The position numbers were made by a program, and so were the translations under genes. From assembly GCA_028285485.1 (NCBI GenBank), contig JANQPC010000090.1, forward strand, positions 1 through 54,159: a DNA stretch of 54,159 nucleotides, written 5' to 3'. Of this stretch, positions 31,784 to 40,027 are shown piece after piece. Source of the DNA: Paracoccaceae bacterium. Its GTDB lineage: Bacteria > Pseudomonadota > Alphaproteobacteria > Rhodobacterales > Rhodobacteraceae. The notes under the pieces were generated by a model, which was given only the letters and a program-made list of their open reading frames with translations, searched no databases and was not told the DNA's origin. How positions within the stretch are numbered: position 1 is the stretch's first letter; each line of letters starts with the position of its first letter.

Positions 31784-31818
31784 TCAACTATTCTCGACCT
31801 CCCCCGCAAAGTCAACTA
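31784..31818. promoter_or_regulatory. Repeated TCAACTA elements between divergent membrane-protein and MarR genes
   Basis: TCAACTA occurs at 31784-31790 and 31812-31818, each in a similar setting (TTATCAACTA and AAGTCAACTA). On the minus strand TTGACT and AATAGT are 17 bases apart and overlap both copies, so they could be the promoter of the membrane-protein gene. This is a candidate MarR binding region. Confidence 0.35.
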
Positions 31819-31828
31819 AGCCGGGCCC

Positions 31829-32245
31829 ATGGCGGATACTGAACTCGCGCTTCTGATTGACCGTTTCATGCGGCGCATCCACACCTCGCTACAGGCCAAG
31901 GCGGCGGAGTTTGATACCGAGAATGTGGGGCCGGCGGGCGGGATGCTTTTGCTGACCCTGGCGGAGATGGGCCAGCCCGAGCTTCACGCGCTGACCGAAC
32001 GCTTCGCGCGGGACAAATCGCAGATGACCCGGGTGGTGCGCACGCTGGAGGCCAAGGGGCTTCTGGCCCGCCGCCCCTCCCCGCGCGATCAGCGGGCCAG
32101 CGTGGTGTATCTGACCGAACGGGGCAAGGCGGTGGTTGCGCGCCTGGAGGCCGCGCTGGCCGAAACGATTGGCGAGCTTGTCGCGCCCCTGCCGCAGGCG
32201 GATGTGCAGAAACTCAAGGCGCTGATGCGCGGGATCGCGGCCTAG
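31829..32245 (+). CDS. MarR-family transcriptional regulator
   Basis: A 138-residue winged-helix protein. The DNA-binding part is PELHALTERFARDKSQMTRV-VRTLEAKGLLARRPSPRDQR with the wing arginine/aspartate DQRASVVYLTERGKAVV, and flanking helices form the dimer interface. MarR proteins usually repress divergent genes and are released by small ligands. The divergent membrane-protein gene is its likeliest target. Its stop overlaps the bchJ stop by 4 bases in a convergent arrangement, so antisense interference with bchJ is possible. Confidence 0.88.
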   Translation: MADTELALLIDRFMRRIHTSLQAKAAEFDTENVGPAGGMLLLTLAEMGQPELHALTERFARDKSQMTRVVRTLEAKGLLARRPSPRDQRASVVYLTERGKAVVARLEAALAETIGELVAPLPQADVQKLKALMRGIAA

Positions 32246-32904
32246 GGCCGGCGGGCCCCGCCCGCCAGCGGCGCGCGGCGAAGCTCAAAGCGGCAGCACG
32301 CGGCTCCGGGCTGCGCGCCGCATTGGGTTTCTTCGCACATGCAATCCGCCGCCACGAGGGTGCGGTAGAGCTGGGTGAAAACACCCCTATGCCAGTGGCA
32401 AAGGCAGCCTTCGCTCTCTTCCCCCGCAATCAGCGGGTTCCGGGCGATCTCGAAAACCCACGGGGTAACCACGCGGAAGGCGCCGGAGCCCGCGAATGTC
32501 CACGCATGCCGCTCGATTGCGCGGGCCAGCGCGCGGGCCGCCGCCCAGGGCGGCAAACCCTTCAGCAGCCACTGCGCCAATGGCGGGATGCGGTAGGCAA
32601 GGATGTAATTGGCCGTTTCCACCCCGGCTTCCCTTGCCAGCTGCGCGGCGGCTTCGGGCGCAACCATGCGGAGGTGGCGGTGGAGGCGCGCGGCCTCCGC
32701 TTCGGGGATCATCGCATTACCATCGGGCACGGCGATCCCGGCCTCTGCCAGAACGCCCCCGCGCCAGACGGGCCCGCCGAACCGATCGAGCACCGGCAGA
32801 AGCTGCAGGATGGCGTTGGGGCCAATCAGGCCCCCGCCCGAGAGAACGGCGCCCGAGCGGCCGCCACCAGAGGCGCCGCCCTCAGACAGGTTGGCGTCAA
32901 ACAT
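32242..32904 (-). CDS. bchJ: BchJ, V4R-domain bacteriochlorophyll-synthesis protein
   Basis: A 220-residue protein. The N-terminal part ([20 protein letters not shown]) and the C-terminal V4R domain, with its cysteine cluster in [20 protein letters not shown] and [21 protein letters not shown], are typical of BchJ. Historically it was named a 4-vinyl reductase; later work assigned 8-vinyl reduction to BciA/BciB and suggested BchJ assists intermediate handling around Mg-protoporphyrin steps. The ATG at 32904 lies inside the end of bchE (8-base overlap), so the two are co-translated, as in other purple bacteria. Confidence 0.88.
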   Translation of the reverse strand: MFDANLSEGGASGGGRSGAVLSGGGLIGPNAILQLLPVLDRFGGPVWRGGVLAEAGIAVPDGNAMIPEAEAARLHRHLRMVAPEAAAQLAREAGVETANYILAYRIPPLAQWLLKGLPPWAAARALARAIERHAWTFAGSGAFRVVTPWVFEIARNPLIAGEESEGCLCHWHRGVFTQLYRTLVAADCMCEETQCGAQPGAACCRFELRRAPLAGGARRP

Positions 32905-34561
32905 CCTCCATCTGCTGATCGCCGCCGCCGCAGGCGCGCACCTCAGCCCCGTTCGGCATCCTGAAGGATTGGTTGCGCAAAACCGCGCGTTCCTTGCCCT
33001 GGGCGCGCAGGGCCTCGCGGCGTTCGGCCGCCCGGGCGGCCTTATCAGCCGCCGCCTCCCAATCCGCCATCTGGGCTTCGGCGATCTGGCGGCTTTCATC
33101 GAAGTGGAAATCGACCGAGCCCTTGGTTTGTGGCCCCCAATAGCCCGCCTTCCCCAGATCATAGAAGGTGCGCTGGAACCCGGCCTTGAGGAAGGCGTAG
33201 AGGCACCCCAGAAGGTAGCGGCGGCGGAAGCCGGTGCCGCGCCAGGGGTAATGGAAGAGCGCCTTCTTGCTGTAGAAGCGGCGGTAATTGTTCATCACGC
33301 CATCGAGCAATTCCCCCCGCTCCATCGCCGCGGGCTTCATGATCGGGGTGACGAAGTTGTATTTCGAGAAGTCGTAGATCTCGACCTGATCCTTCAACTC
33401 CTGAAAAAGCGGCGTGAAGGGCCAGGGCGTATACATCGACCAGTTCGCAAGATCGGGCTGCCAATCCCACGCCATACGGTAGGTTTCTTCCAGTGTTTCG
33501 GGCGTTTCGTTATCGAGCCCCACGATGAACTGGGCCTCCACAAGGATATCGGCTTCGCGCAAGAGCCGGATCGCGGTTTTGTTTTCTTCGACCTTGGTTT
33601 CCTTGTTGAAGATATCGAGCTTCATCTGCGCCGCGGCCTCGGTGCCCAGGCTCACATGCACAAGCCCCGCCTTGCGATAGAACTTCAGAAGATCCTTATC
33701 GCGGTAGATATCGGTGACGCGGGTGTTGATGCCCCATTTCACGCGCTTCGGCAGGCCGCGATCGATCAGCTCCTGACAGAAGGCCACGAATTTCTTCTTG
33801 TTTATGGTGGGCTCTTCATCGGCGAGGATGAAGAAGCCGACGCCGTGGTTTTCAACAAGATCTTCGATCTCATCGACCACATCCTTGGGCTCGCGCACCC
33901 GGTAATCGCGCCAGAACTTCCACTGGCTGCAGAAAGAGCAGGTGAAGGGGCAGCCGCGCGCAAGGTTGGGGATCGCCACGCGCGTGCCAAGCGGGATGTA
34001 GATGTATTTCGCCCAGTCAAGCACTGTCCAGTCCGGCCGGATCTTGCTGAGATCCTTCACGGTGGAGGCGGCTTCGGTGGCCACGATCTGATCGCCCTCG
34101 GTGAAGGCGATGCCCTTGATCTTATGCCGGTCGGCCGGGAAGCGCCCGTCTTCGATGGCCAGCATCAGTTCCGTGCAGATCTCTTCGCCCTCGCCCCGCA
34201 CGATCACATCGATCCACGGCGCTTCGGAGAGCACCTGTTTATACATGAAGGTTGCATGCACGCCGCCCATCACGCGCACGGCGTTGGGCACAACATCGCG
34301 CGCGATCTTCAGCACATCCTCGGCGCGGTAGATTGAGGGGGTGATCGCCGTAACACCCACGACATCGGGCGCAAGCGCCTCCATGCGCCTGGCCAGATCC
34401 ACATCCGTCATTTCATCGGTCATCGCATCGATGAAATGGATGTCGTCAAAGCCCGCCTGCCGCAGATGCCCGGTGAGATAGGCCACCCAGGCGGGCGGCC
34501 AGGTACCGGCAATCTCTGCGCCGCCGGAGCGGTAATTGGGATGAACGAACAAAATGCGCAT
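32897..34561 (-). CDS. bchE: Anaerobic Mg-protoporphyrin IX monomethyl ester oxidative cyclase
   Basis: A 554-residue B12-binding radical SAM enzyme that makes the isocyclic ring E of bacteriochlorophyll using water-derived oxygen. The N-terminal cobalamin-type Rossmann domain (residues about 1-140: [31 protein letters not shown]) is followed by the 4Fe-4S motif [16 protein letters not shown] (Cys204, Cys208, Cys211) and the SAM barrel ([35 protein letters not shown]). Its presence shows capacity for pigment synthesis without oxygen. Two PpsR-like sites and an FNR-like box lie immediately upstream. Overlaps bchJ. Confidence 0.94.
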   Translation of the reverse strand: MRILFVHPNYRSGGAEIAGTWPPAWVAYLTGHLRQAGFDDIHFIDAMTDEMTDVDLARRMEALAPDVVGVTAITPSIYRAEDVLKIARDVVPNAVRVMGGVHATFMYKQVLSEAPWIDVIVRGEGEEICTELMLAIEDGRFPADRHKIKGIAFTEGDQIVATEAASTVKDLSKIRPDWTVLDWAKYIYIPLGTRVAIPNLARGCPFTCSFCSQWKFWRDYRVREPKDVVDEIEDLVENHGVGFFILADEEPTINKKKFVAFCQELIDRGLPKRVKWGINTRVTDIYRDKDLLKFYRKAGLVHVSLGTEAAAQMKLDIFNKETKVEENKTAIRLLREADILVEAQFIVGLDNETPETLEETYRMAWDWQPDLANWSMYTPWPFTPLFQELKDQVEIYDFSKYNFVTPIMKPAAMERGELLDGVMNNYRRFYSKKALFHYPWRGTGFRRRYLLGCLYAFLKAGFQRTFYDLGKAGYWGPQTKGSVDFHFDESRQIAEAQMADWEAAADKAARAAERREALRAQGKERAVLRNQSFRMPNGAEVRACGGGDQQMEDV

Positions 34562-34579
34562 GTGAAGCTCTCCCCGATA

Positions 34580-34630
34580 TGTCTAATTTACCTGACACAA
34601 ACTGCGTCAAGTTATGTTGACATGGGTCAA
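34580..34630 (-). promoter_or_regulatory. bchE control region: two PpsR-like sites and an FnrL-like box
   Basis: TGTCTAATTTACCTGACA (34580-34597) is an exact TGT-N12-ACA site. CGTCAAGTTATGTTGACA (34605-34622) differs at one end base. They are 7 bp apart. TTGAC-ATGG-GTCAA (34617-34630) keeps the TTGA-N6-TCAA core of FNR/FnrL boxes and overlaps the distal PpsR site. All lie 19-69 bases before the bchE start. Confidence 0.75.
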
Positions 34631-34707
34631 GCACGCCGTGTTTTTCGCTTAAAATCCGCCCCAACCGCGCCGTGCCAAGGGAGGCACAGCGCGGGTGTGA
34701 AGCCGGA

Positions 34708-35355
34708 TCAGCCGGGGCCGCCGGCCTTGCGAGAGACGAGGAACAGGGTGTGCCCGTTGCCCGGCAGCCAGCGATGCTCGGTTTTCAGCCCCAGCCCCTC
34801 GATCTCGCGGGTAAGCTGATCGGGCGAAAACGTGCGCAGCAACGGCAGGTAGCCCAGCGCCCGGCCGATCGGGGCGATCAGCCCGAAGATCCGCAAAGCG
34901 CCCGTCAGGCAGGCTGTGGATGTGATGAGCACGCCCCCGGGCTTCAGCATGCTATCGAGCTTTTTCAGCACCGCGCCGCGATCGGCCACCAGATGCAGCA
35001 ACGACAGCGCAAGGATCGCATCGTAGCGTTCGGGCGCGCCTTCAAGCGCTTCAACGCCCAACGCCTCGAAGGTCACATTCGTGACCCCGGCTTCGCGCGC
35101 ACGGCCTTCTGCGATCCGGATCATCTCGGGCGAAAGATCGGTCGCATGCACATGGGCGGCGTAGGGGGCATGGGCCACCGCGGTGGTGCCGGTGCCGCAG
35201 CCCACTTCGAGGATCTGCGCCTCGGGCGGCAGAAAGCTGCGGGTGATCCTCAGCTTCTCCTGGTAGACCGCCTCATCGGGCACGGGCTTCTTGGCGTATT
35301 TTTCCGAGATCCGATCCCAAAACCGGATGTCGCGGGCAGGTGTCATCGCATTCAT
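34708..35355 (-). CDS. Class I SAM-dependent methyltransferase
   Basis: A 215-residue methyltransferase of the UbiE/Methyltransf_11 type. Motif I is ILEVGCGTGTTAVAHAP, the acidic ribose-binding end of strand 2 is HATDLSPEMIRIAEGRAR, motif IV/post-II is YDAILALSLLHLVAD and the LKPGGVLITST segment is motif V/VI. The C-terminal part includes a hydrophobic stretch (LRIFGLIAPIGRALGYLPLL) that could bind a lipophilic substrate. Substrate unknown. It overlaps the upstream methyltransferase by 4 bases (ATGA) and ends before the bchE control region, so it is not part of the bchE transcript. Confidence 0.85.
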   Translation of the reverse strand: MNAMTPARDIRFWDRISEKYAKKPVPDEAVYQEKLRITRSFLPPEAQILEVGCGTGTTAVAHAPYAAHVHATDLSPEMIRIAEGRAREAGVTNVTFEALGVEALEGAPERYDAILALSLLHLVADRGAVLKKLDSMLKPGGVLITSTACLTGALRIFGLIAPIGRALGYLPLLRTFSPDQLTREIEGLGLKTEHRWLPGNGHTLFLVSRKAGGPG

Positions 35356-36083
35356 GTTCGATCCTCCAGAGGGGTCCGGCCGGTAACCGCGAGGCTTAAC
35401 CGGCCCGGCAGGCCGGGGCCAAGCGGGCGGGCGCGCACATCGACGAGCCCCGCGGCCTCAAAAAGCGCGCGCGCGGAGCGCAGAGTGAAAAGATGGGTGC
35501 GCCAGCGCATCGAGATCAGCGCGCCGGGCAGGCTTGCCCGCGTGAGGCAGGCCACGACGAGCCCGCCGGGCTTCGTGGCGCGCACCATCTCGGCCAACCC
35601 GTCCGCAGGATCGGCGAGATGTTCCAGAAGATGCGCGGCGCCTGTCACGTGATAGCTGCCGGTTTCGGCCTCAAGGGCGCGGATATCGCCAAGGCAAAGG
35701 CTTGGGCGCAAGGTTGCGCCGAGCCGCGCCTGCGCCTCGCCCAGCATCGCGGGCGACAGATCGATGCCGCTGACCGCAACCGGAGCGCTCGCATTTGCCG
35801 CGAAGGCTTCCGAGAACGCGCCGGTGCCGATACCGCAATCGAGAAACCGCAACGGCCCCGGGCCCGGCGCATAGGCCGCGAAGACATCGCGCCAGAGAGC
35901 GCCGTAGGCCTGGGGAACGCCGAGGCGGCCAAGCGCCCCGTGCCAGCCGGGGCCCGCCGCATCGTAGCGGCGCACGGCCTGGGCCCGGTTCAGCGGGTGG
36001 CGGCGCAGGGTGACTTCCCAGGATCCCAGCGTGCGGGTGAGAAGGTGTATTGCGGGTGTGTGCGAAGTCTCGGTCATCGTCAT
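35352..36083 (-). CDS. Class I SAM-dependent methyltransferase
   Basis: A 243-residue methyltransferase with motif I FLDCGIGTGAFSEAFA near residue 89, GIDLSPAMLGEAQARLG, YHVTGAAHLLEHLADPADGL and ATKPGGLVVACLTRASLPGA. The N-terminal 65 residues (LNRAQAVRRYDAAGPGWHGA) resemble the helical cap seen in lipid or quinone methyltransferases. Its substrate is not evident. A GAAAGGA ribosome binding site precedes the start at 36083. It forms a two-gene operon with the next methyltransferase and is divergent from the LysR gene, whose product probably controls it. Confidence 0.85.
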   Translation of the reverse strand: MTMTETSHTPAIHLLTRTLGSWEVTLRRHPLNRAQAVRRYDAAGPGWHGALGRLGVPQAYGALWRDVFAAYAPGPGPLRFLDCGIGTGAFSEAFAANASAPVAVSGIDLSPAMLGEAQARLGATLRPSLCLGDIRALEAETGSYHVTGAAHLLEHLADPADGLAEMVRATKPGGLVVACLTRASLPGALISMRWRTHLFTLRSARALFEAAGLVDVRARPLGPGLPGRLSLAVTGRTPLEDRT

Positions 36084-36135
36084 CGTCCTTTCGCCGCCGA
36101 TCTACCCATACGCCGTTCGAAGGAGAATTGCCGAA

Positions 36136-36150
36136 ATCCGTGCATCGGAT
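36136..36150. promoter_or_regulatory. LysR-type dyad between methyltransferase and LysR genes
   Basis: ATCCG-TGCAT-CGGAT (36136-36150) is a dyad with 5-bp arms that contains the T-N11-A pattern of LysR-type binding sites. It lies in the 79-base divergent gap, 12 bases before the LysR start. Confidence 0.45.
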
Positions 36151-36162
36151 ATACGGAAATCC

Positions 36163-37059
36163 ATGAACTGGAAGGATGTGACATTCGATTGGAACCAGGC
36201 GCGGGCGTTTCTTGTCACCGCCGAGGAAGGATCGCTGTCTGCCGCCGCCCGGGCGCTGGGGCAAACCCAGCCCACCCTGTCGCGCCAGGTGGCGGGGCTG
36301 GAGGCCGCGCTGGGGGTGACCCTGTTTGAACGCGTGGGCAAGGCGCTGGAACTCACCGAAACCGGGCTCGACGTTCTGGAGCATTTCCGCGGCATGGGCG
36401 AAGCCGCGCGATCGGCGGCGCTCACCGCATCGGGCCGGTCGCAGGAGGTAGAGGGCCATGTGACGATCACCTCAACCCTGACCTTCGCCACCAATTACCT
36501 GCCCGAAGCGGTGGCGCAACTTCGCCAGATCGCGCCCGGCATCCTTGTGGATATCCTGCCATCTAACGATGTGCGCGATCTGCGCCGCCGCGAAGCCGAT
36601 ATCGCCATTCGCCATGCGCAGCCCACTGAGCCTGAACTCATCGCGCAGAAGCTGGGCGAGATCACCGCGCACTTGTTTGCGCGGGCCGATTACGTGGCGC
36701 GGCTTGACCAACCGGTTACGCCCGAGGTGCTGGCCACTGCCGATTACATCGGCTTTGATGATCACGCGCAAATGGTTGCCACGCTGGCAAGTGTTGGGAT
36801 CACCATCCGGCGCGAGAACATCCGTGCCGCCAGCCCGGCGGGCGACGTGATCGTTGAGCTGATGCGCAAGGGGTTGGGGATCAGCTTTCTCACCCGCGAC
36901 ATGGCGCGCAAGCACGGTGAGTTGGAGATTGTCTGGCCCGAGATGCCGCCGATCACCGTTCCGATCTGGCTGGTAACCCACCGCGAGCTGCGCACGTCGC
37001 GCCGCATCCGGCTGGTCTACGATCACCTCGCGGGCTACCTGCGCGGGCTGGAGATCTAG
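36163..37059 (+). CDS. LysR-family transcriptional regulator
   Basis: A 298-residue regulator. The N-terminal winged helix-turn-helix is FLVTAEEGSLSAAARALGQT-QPTLSRQVAGLEAALGVTLF, and the remainder is the effector-binding domain (GHVTITSTLTFATNYLPEAV, LPSNDVRDLRRREADIAIRH, KGLGISFLTRDMARKHGEL). DNA-binding helix and inducer-domain landmarks are intact. The divergent placement against the methyltransferase pair, with a palindromic T-N11-A site between them, suggests it controls both itself and that operon. Effector unknown. A GC-rich hairpin follows the stop codon. Confidence 0.9.
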   Translation: MNWKDVTFDWNQARAFLVTAEEGSLSAAARALGQTQPTLSRQVAGLEAALGVTLFERVGKALELTETGLDVLEHFRGMGEAARSAALTASGRSQEVEGHVTITSTLTFATNYLPEAVAQLRQIAPGILVDILPSNDVRDLRRREADIAIRHAQPTEPELIAQKLGEITAHLFARADYVARLDQPVTPEVLATADYIGFDDHAQMVATLASVGITIRRENIRAASPAGDVIVELMRKGLGISFLTRDMARKHGELEIVWPEMPPITVPIWLVTHRELRTSRRIRLVYDHLAGYLRGLEI

Positions 37060-37090
37060 GGGCGTCGCCCTGCGCCGGGGGGCGGCGCCC
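37060..37090 (+). terminator. GC-rich hairpin after the LysR gene
   Basis: GGGCGTCGCCC (37060-37070) pairs with GGGCGGCGCCC (37080-37090): 11 bp with one G-U pair and a 9-nt loop, immediately after the TAG. There is no T-tract. Confidence 0.4.
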
Positions 37091-37171
37091 GGGGGCTGGC
37101 TGGCAGAGCCCGGGCCGGGGCGCTTTGAACCGGCCAATGCCAGTCAACCACCGGGCAGCGGTGCGAAGCCG

Positions 37172-38254
37172 TCAGCCCGCCGTCGCCGGGCCAACCCGTC
37201 GCCCTTCCCCATCGAAGAAAACCGTTCGGGAGATCGCCACCGACAGCGCAATCTCCTGCCCGGGTGAAACGCCGCAATGGGCGTCAAGCTCCGCCGTCAG
37301 CTTCTGCGCGCCGATCAGCACGGTTGCCAGAAGCCGGCTGCCCGTGGGCTGCAGAACATCGACCGTGCCTTTCAGCGCAGGCGCGCCCGCTTCAGCGAGC
37401 CGCACCTGTTCGGGCCGGATCCCCCATACATACTCACCATCCTGCGCGGGCGCTGCACCGCCGGCAATCGGCAGCATCAGATCCTGCGACAGGTGGATCT
37501 GCTTGCCCGCCTCCGCGAGGCGCACGTTCAGCATGTTCATTGGCGGCGACCCCAAAAAACCTGCCACAAAGCGGCTTGCGGGTTCTTCGAAAAGCTCCAG
37601 CGGCGTGCCATCCTGCTCGATCATGCCGTCGCGCAGCAGCACGATCCGGTCAGCCAAAGTCATCGCCTCAATCTGATCATGAGTGACGTAGATGAAGGTT
37701 CGGCCCAGCCGGGCATGGAGGCGCTTGAGTTCCTCGCGCATGCCATCGCGCAGCTTCGCGTCGAGGTTGGAAAGCGGCTCGTCAAAAAGATAGAGATCGG
37801 CCTCACGCACGATCGCGCGCCCGATTGCCACCCGCTGGCGCTGCCCGCCTGACAGCTCGCGGGGATGCCGTTCGAGATAGTCGGTAATCGAAAGGGTGTC
37901 TGCCGCCCATCGCACCCGCTCATCAAGGCGCTGCTCTGGCTCACCGCGCGCGCGGAGCCCGAATGCGATGTTCTCGTAGACCGTCAGGTAGGGGTAGAGC
38001 GCATAGCTTTGGAACACCATGGCGACATTGCGGGCGCGCGGCGCAAGGCGGGTCACGCTTTGACCGCCGATGCGTATGTCACCCGATGTGATATCTTCCA
38101 AACCCGCGATCGCGCGCAGAAGCGTGCTTTTCCCGCAGCCCGATGGCCCCACCAGAACAACGAATGCCCCGCTTTGAACGGTGAGCGACACATCGCGCAC
38201 GGCATGAACCGCGCCATAGTGTTTTTCGATATTGGCAAGTTCGAGATCCGCCAA
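37172..38254 (-). CDS. CUT1 sugar ABC transporter ATPase (MsmK/UgpC-like)
   Basis: A 360-residue ATPase with all canonical motifs: Walker A LVGPSGCGKSTLLRAIAG, Q-loop FQSYALYPYLTVYENIAFGL, signature LSGGQRQRVAIGRAIVRE, Walker B LYLFDEPLSNLDAKLR and H-loop YVTHDQIEAMTLADR. The C-terminal TOBE domain (FLGSPPMNMLNVRL, VWGIRPEQVRLAEAG) is that of MalK-type importers. It energises the CUT1 importer whose permeases and binding protein lie directly upstream on the same strand, 9 bases from the nearest permease gene. Unlike GlpS/GlpT, it should work as a symmetric homodimer. Confidence 0.92.
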   Translation of the reverse strand: MADLELANIEKHYGAVHAVRDVSLTVQSGAFVVLVGPSGCGKSTLLRAIAGLEDITSGDIRIGGQSVTRLAPRARNVAMVFQSYALYPYLTVYENIAFGLRARGEPEQRLDERVRWAADTLSITDYLERHPRELSGGQRQRVAIGRAIVREADLYLFDEPLSNLDAKLRDGMREELKRLHARLGRTFIYVTHDQIEAMTLADRIVLLRDGMIEQDGTPLELFEEPASRFVAGFLGSPPMNMLNVRLAEAGKQIHLSQDLMLPIAGGAAPAQDGEYVWGIRPEQVRLAEAGAPALKGTVDVLQPTGSRLLATVLIGAQKLTAELDAHCGVSPGQEIALSVAISRTVFFDGEGRRVGPATAG

Positions 38255-38263
38255 TGTGGCCCC

Positions 38264-39091
38264 CTACCCTTTGACCGCGCCCATCGACATGCCGCGGACG
38301 ATGAACCTTTGCATCGTTGCAACAACCACCATCATCGGCAGCACGCCCAGCATGCTCATCGCGCCGATCTGCGACCAGAACGTGGATTGCGAGCCAAAGT
38401 ACCCCGTGACCTGAACCGGATAGGTCACGACCTCGGAACGCGTGAGCACCAATGCAAAGAGAAAATCGTTCCATGCGAAGATGAAGGTGAAAACGGCGGT
38501 GGCGAAAAACCCGCCGCGCGCCATCGGAATGATAACTTTGGTGATGACTGCCCAGCGCGAGAGGCCATCGACAAGCGCGCTTTGCTCAAGCTCCAGGGGA
38601 ATATCCTGGATGTAGCCGCGCATCATCCAGATCACGTAGGGCAGGTTGAACGCGGTGTAGAGCGTGATGAGCCCCACAAAGGTATCGATGAGCCCCAGCG
38701 CCACGAATAACAGGAAGATCGGAAATGCCACGCAGATGGGCGGGATCATGCGTTGCGAGATGATCCAGATGGTGAGGTTCTCGCCCCCAGTGCGATAGCG
38801 CACGATCCCGTAGGCCGCCAGAGTTCCGAGGATCATCGCGATCACTGTGCTGAGGCCAGCGGTAACGAGGCTGTTCCAGACCGCCCAGGCATCGCCATCC
38901 CGAAAGAGCGCGATATATGCCGAGACGTTTAGCTCGGCGGGAACCCACACGGGCGGATAGGCAAAGATCTCTTCCGGCGATTTGAAGGAGATCGATGCAA
39001 GCCAGTAGATCGGGAACACAAAGAACAATGCAATCGCGAGCGCAAGGATCATCCGCAGCACGAGGCGCCAGCCATGTTCCCACCGCCTCAT
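38264..39091 (-). CDS. CUT1 sugar ABC transporter permease (MalG/UgpE-like)
   Basis: A 275-residue inner-membrane protein with six predicted helices. ALFFVFPIYWLASISFKSPE-EIFAYPPVWVP is the standard N-terminal segment, and the EAA coupling loop is ELEQSALVDGLSRWAVITKV-IIPMARGG near residue 170-195. The late FIFAWNDFLFALVLTRSEV is typical of the MalG branch. Overlaps the partner permease by 4 bases (ATGA) and forms the translocation path with it. Confidence 0.9.
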   Translation of the reverse strand: MRRWEHGWRLVLRMILALAIALFFVFPIYWLASISFKSPEEIFAYPPVWVPAELNVSAYIALFRDGDAWAVWNSLVTAGLSTVIAMILGTLAAYGIVRYRTGGENLTIWIISQRMIPPICVAFPIFLLFVALGLIDTFVGLITLYTAFNLPYVIWMMRGYIQDIPLELEQSALVDGLSRWAVITKVIIPMARGGFFATAVFTFIFAWNDFLFALVLTRSEVVTYPVQVTGYFGSQSTFWSQIGAMSMLGVLPMMVVVATMQRFIVRGMSMGAVKG

Positions 39092-39984
39092 CGCGCCACC
39101 TCGACCCGGCGCAGCGCCCAGATGACCGCAACGGTCAGCAGCACAATCACGAGAAACGCGATGGCCGCGGAATAGCTGATCTCAAATTCCCGGAACGCCA
39201 TCTGATAGGCGTAGATCGAGATTGTTTCGGTGCGGGTGCCGGGCCCCCCCTGGGTCATCGTCCAGATCACGTCGAAGACGCGGAAAAGGTCCAAACCCCG
39301 GATCAGAACCGCGATGAACACAACCGGCATGATCGCGGGCAGCACGATCTTGCGGAAAACGGTCCAGGCACCTGCCCCGTCAACCTCCGCAGCCTCAAGC
39401 TGCTCCCGATCCATGTTGGAAAGTGCGGCAAGCAGGATGAGGAACATGAACGGCGTCCACTGCCAAACCTCGGCAACAAGAACGGCGGGCCAGACAAGCG
39501 AGGGGTTGATCGTCCACAAGATCTCCACGTCGCGCCCTACGATCCAGCCAATGATCTGGTTGACCGGCCCAAACCGCTGGTCAAGCATCAGGCGCCAGGT
39601 CGCCCCGGCCACTATGGGGGAGATCACGGTTGGCAGCAGAATGATCGCGATCAGCGTGCGCCGGAACGGGATTGGATGCAGAAACAACAGGGCAAGTAGG
39701 TAGCCCAGAACCAGTTCGATCGGCAGGGCGATGGCGGTAAACCAGATCGTGTTCCAAAGGGCCGCCCACAGCCGTTCGTCGCCGAACAGCCGCGCATAAT
39801 GCACGGCGCCATGGAAGCTCGTATCGGTGCCGAACATGGTGACGTTCTGCACGCTGGTGACCGCCAGTTTGATGAGCGGGTAGAGCCCGATCAGCAAAAT
39901 CACGAAGACAGCGGGCGCGACAAGCGCGTATCGCAATACCGTTGGATTATCGGCCAGCTTGTTGGCGCGGTGGGGCATAGGCAA
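39088..39984 (-). CDS. CUT1 sugar ABC transporter permease (MalF/UgpA-like)
   Basis: A 298-residue permease with six predicted helices, starting LRYALVAPAVFVILLIGLYP. The EAA loop is QLEAAEVDGAGAWTVFRKI-VLPAIMPV near residue 200-222. The WQWTPFMFLILLAALSNMDR and MTQGGPGTRTETISIYAYQM segments are characteristic of UgpA/MalF-type sugar permeases. Lies between the binding-protein gene (43-base gap with a hairpin) and the second permease. Confidence 0.9.
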   Translation of the reverse strand: MPMPHRANKLADNPTVLRYALVAPAVFVILLIGLYPLIKLAVTSVQNVTMFGTDTSFHGAVHYARLFGDERLWAALWNTIWFTAIALPIELVLGYLLALLFLHPIPFRRTLIAIILLPTVISPIVAGATWRLMLDQRFGPVNQIIGWIVGRDVEILWTINPSLVWPAVLVAEVWQWTPFMFLILLAALSNMDREQLEAAEVDGAGAWTVFRKIVLPAIMPVVFIAVLIRGLDLFRVFDVIWTMTQGGPGTRTETISIYAYQMAFREFEISYSAAIAFLVIVLLTVAVIWALRRVEVAR

Positions 39985-39997
39985 AGGCGCAGGGCCG

Positions 39998-40019
39998 GCC
40001 CGGCATGCACCGGGCCGAC
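39998..40019 (-). repeat. Intercistronic hairpin after the CUT1 binding-protein gene
   Basis: CGGCCCGG (39998-40005) and CCGGGCCG (40012-40019) give a perfect 8-bp stem around CATGCA, in the 43-base gap between the binding-protein and permease genes. It parallels the hairpin after glpV. Confidence 0.6.
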
Positions 40020-40027
40020 GCGTTGCT

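Noticed and set aside
32609-34336. A 575-codon plus-strand frame across bchE
   Set aside because: It lies opposite bchE, whose radical SAM and cobalamin motifs are unambiguous. The plus-strand translation has no recognisable domain.
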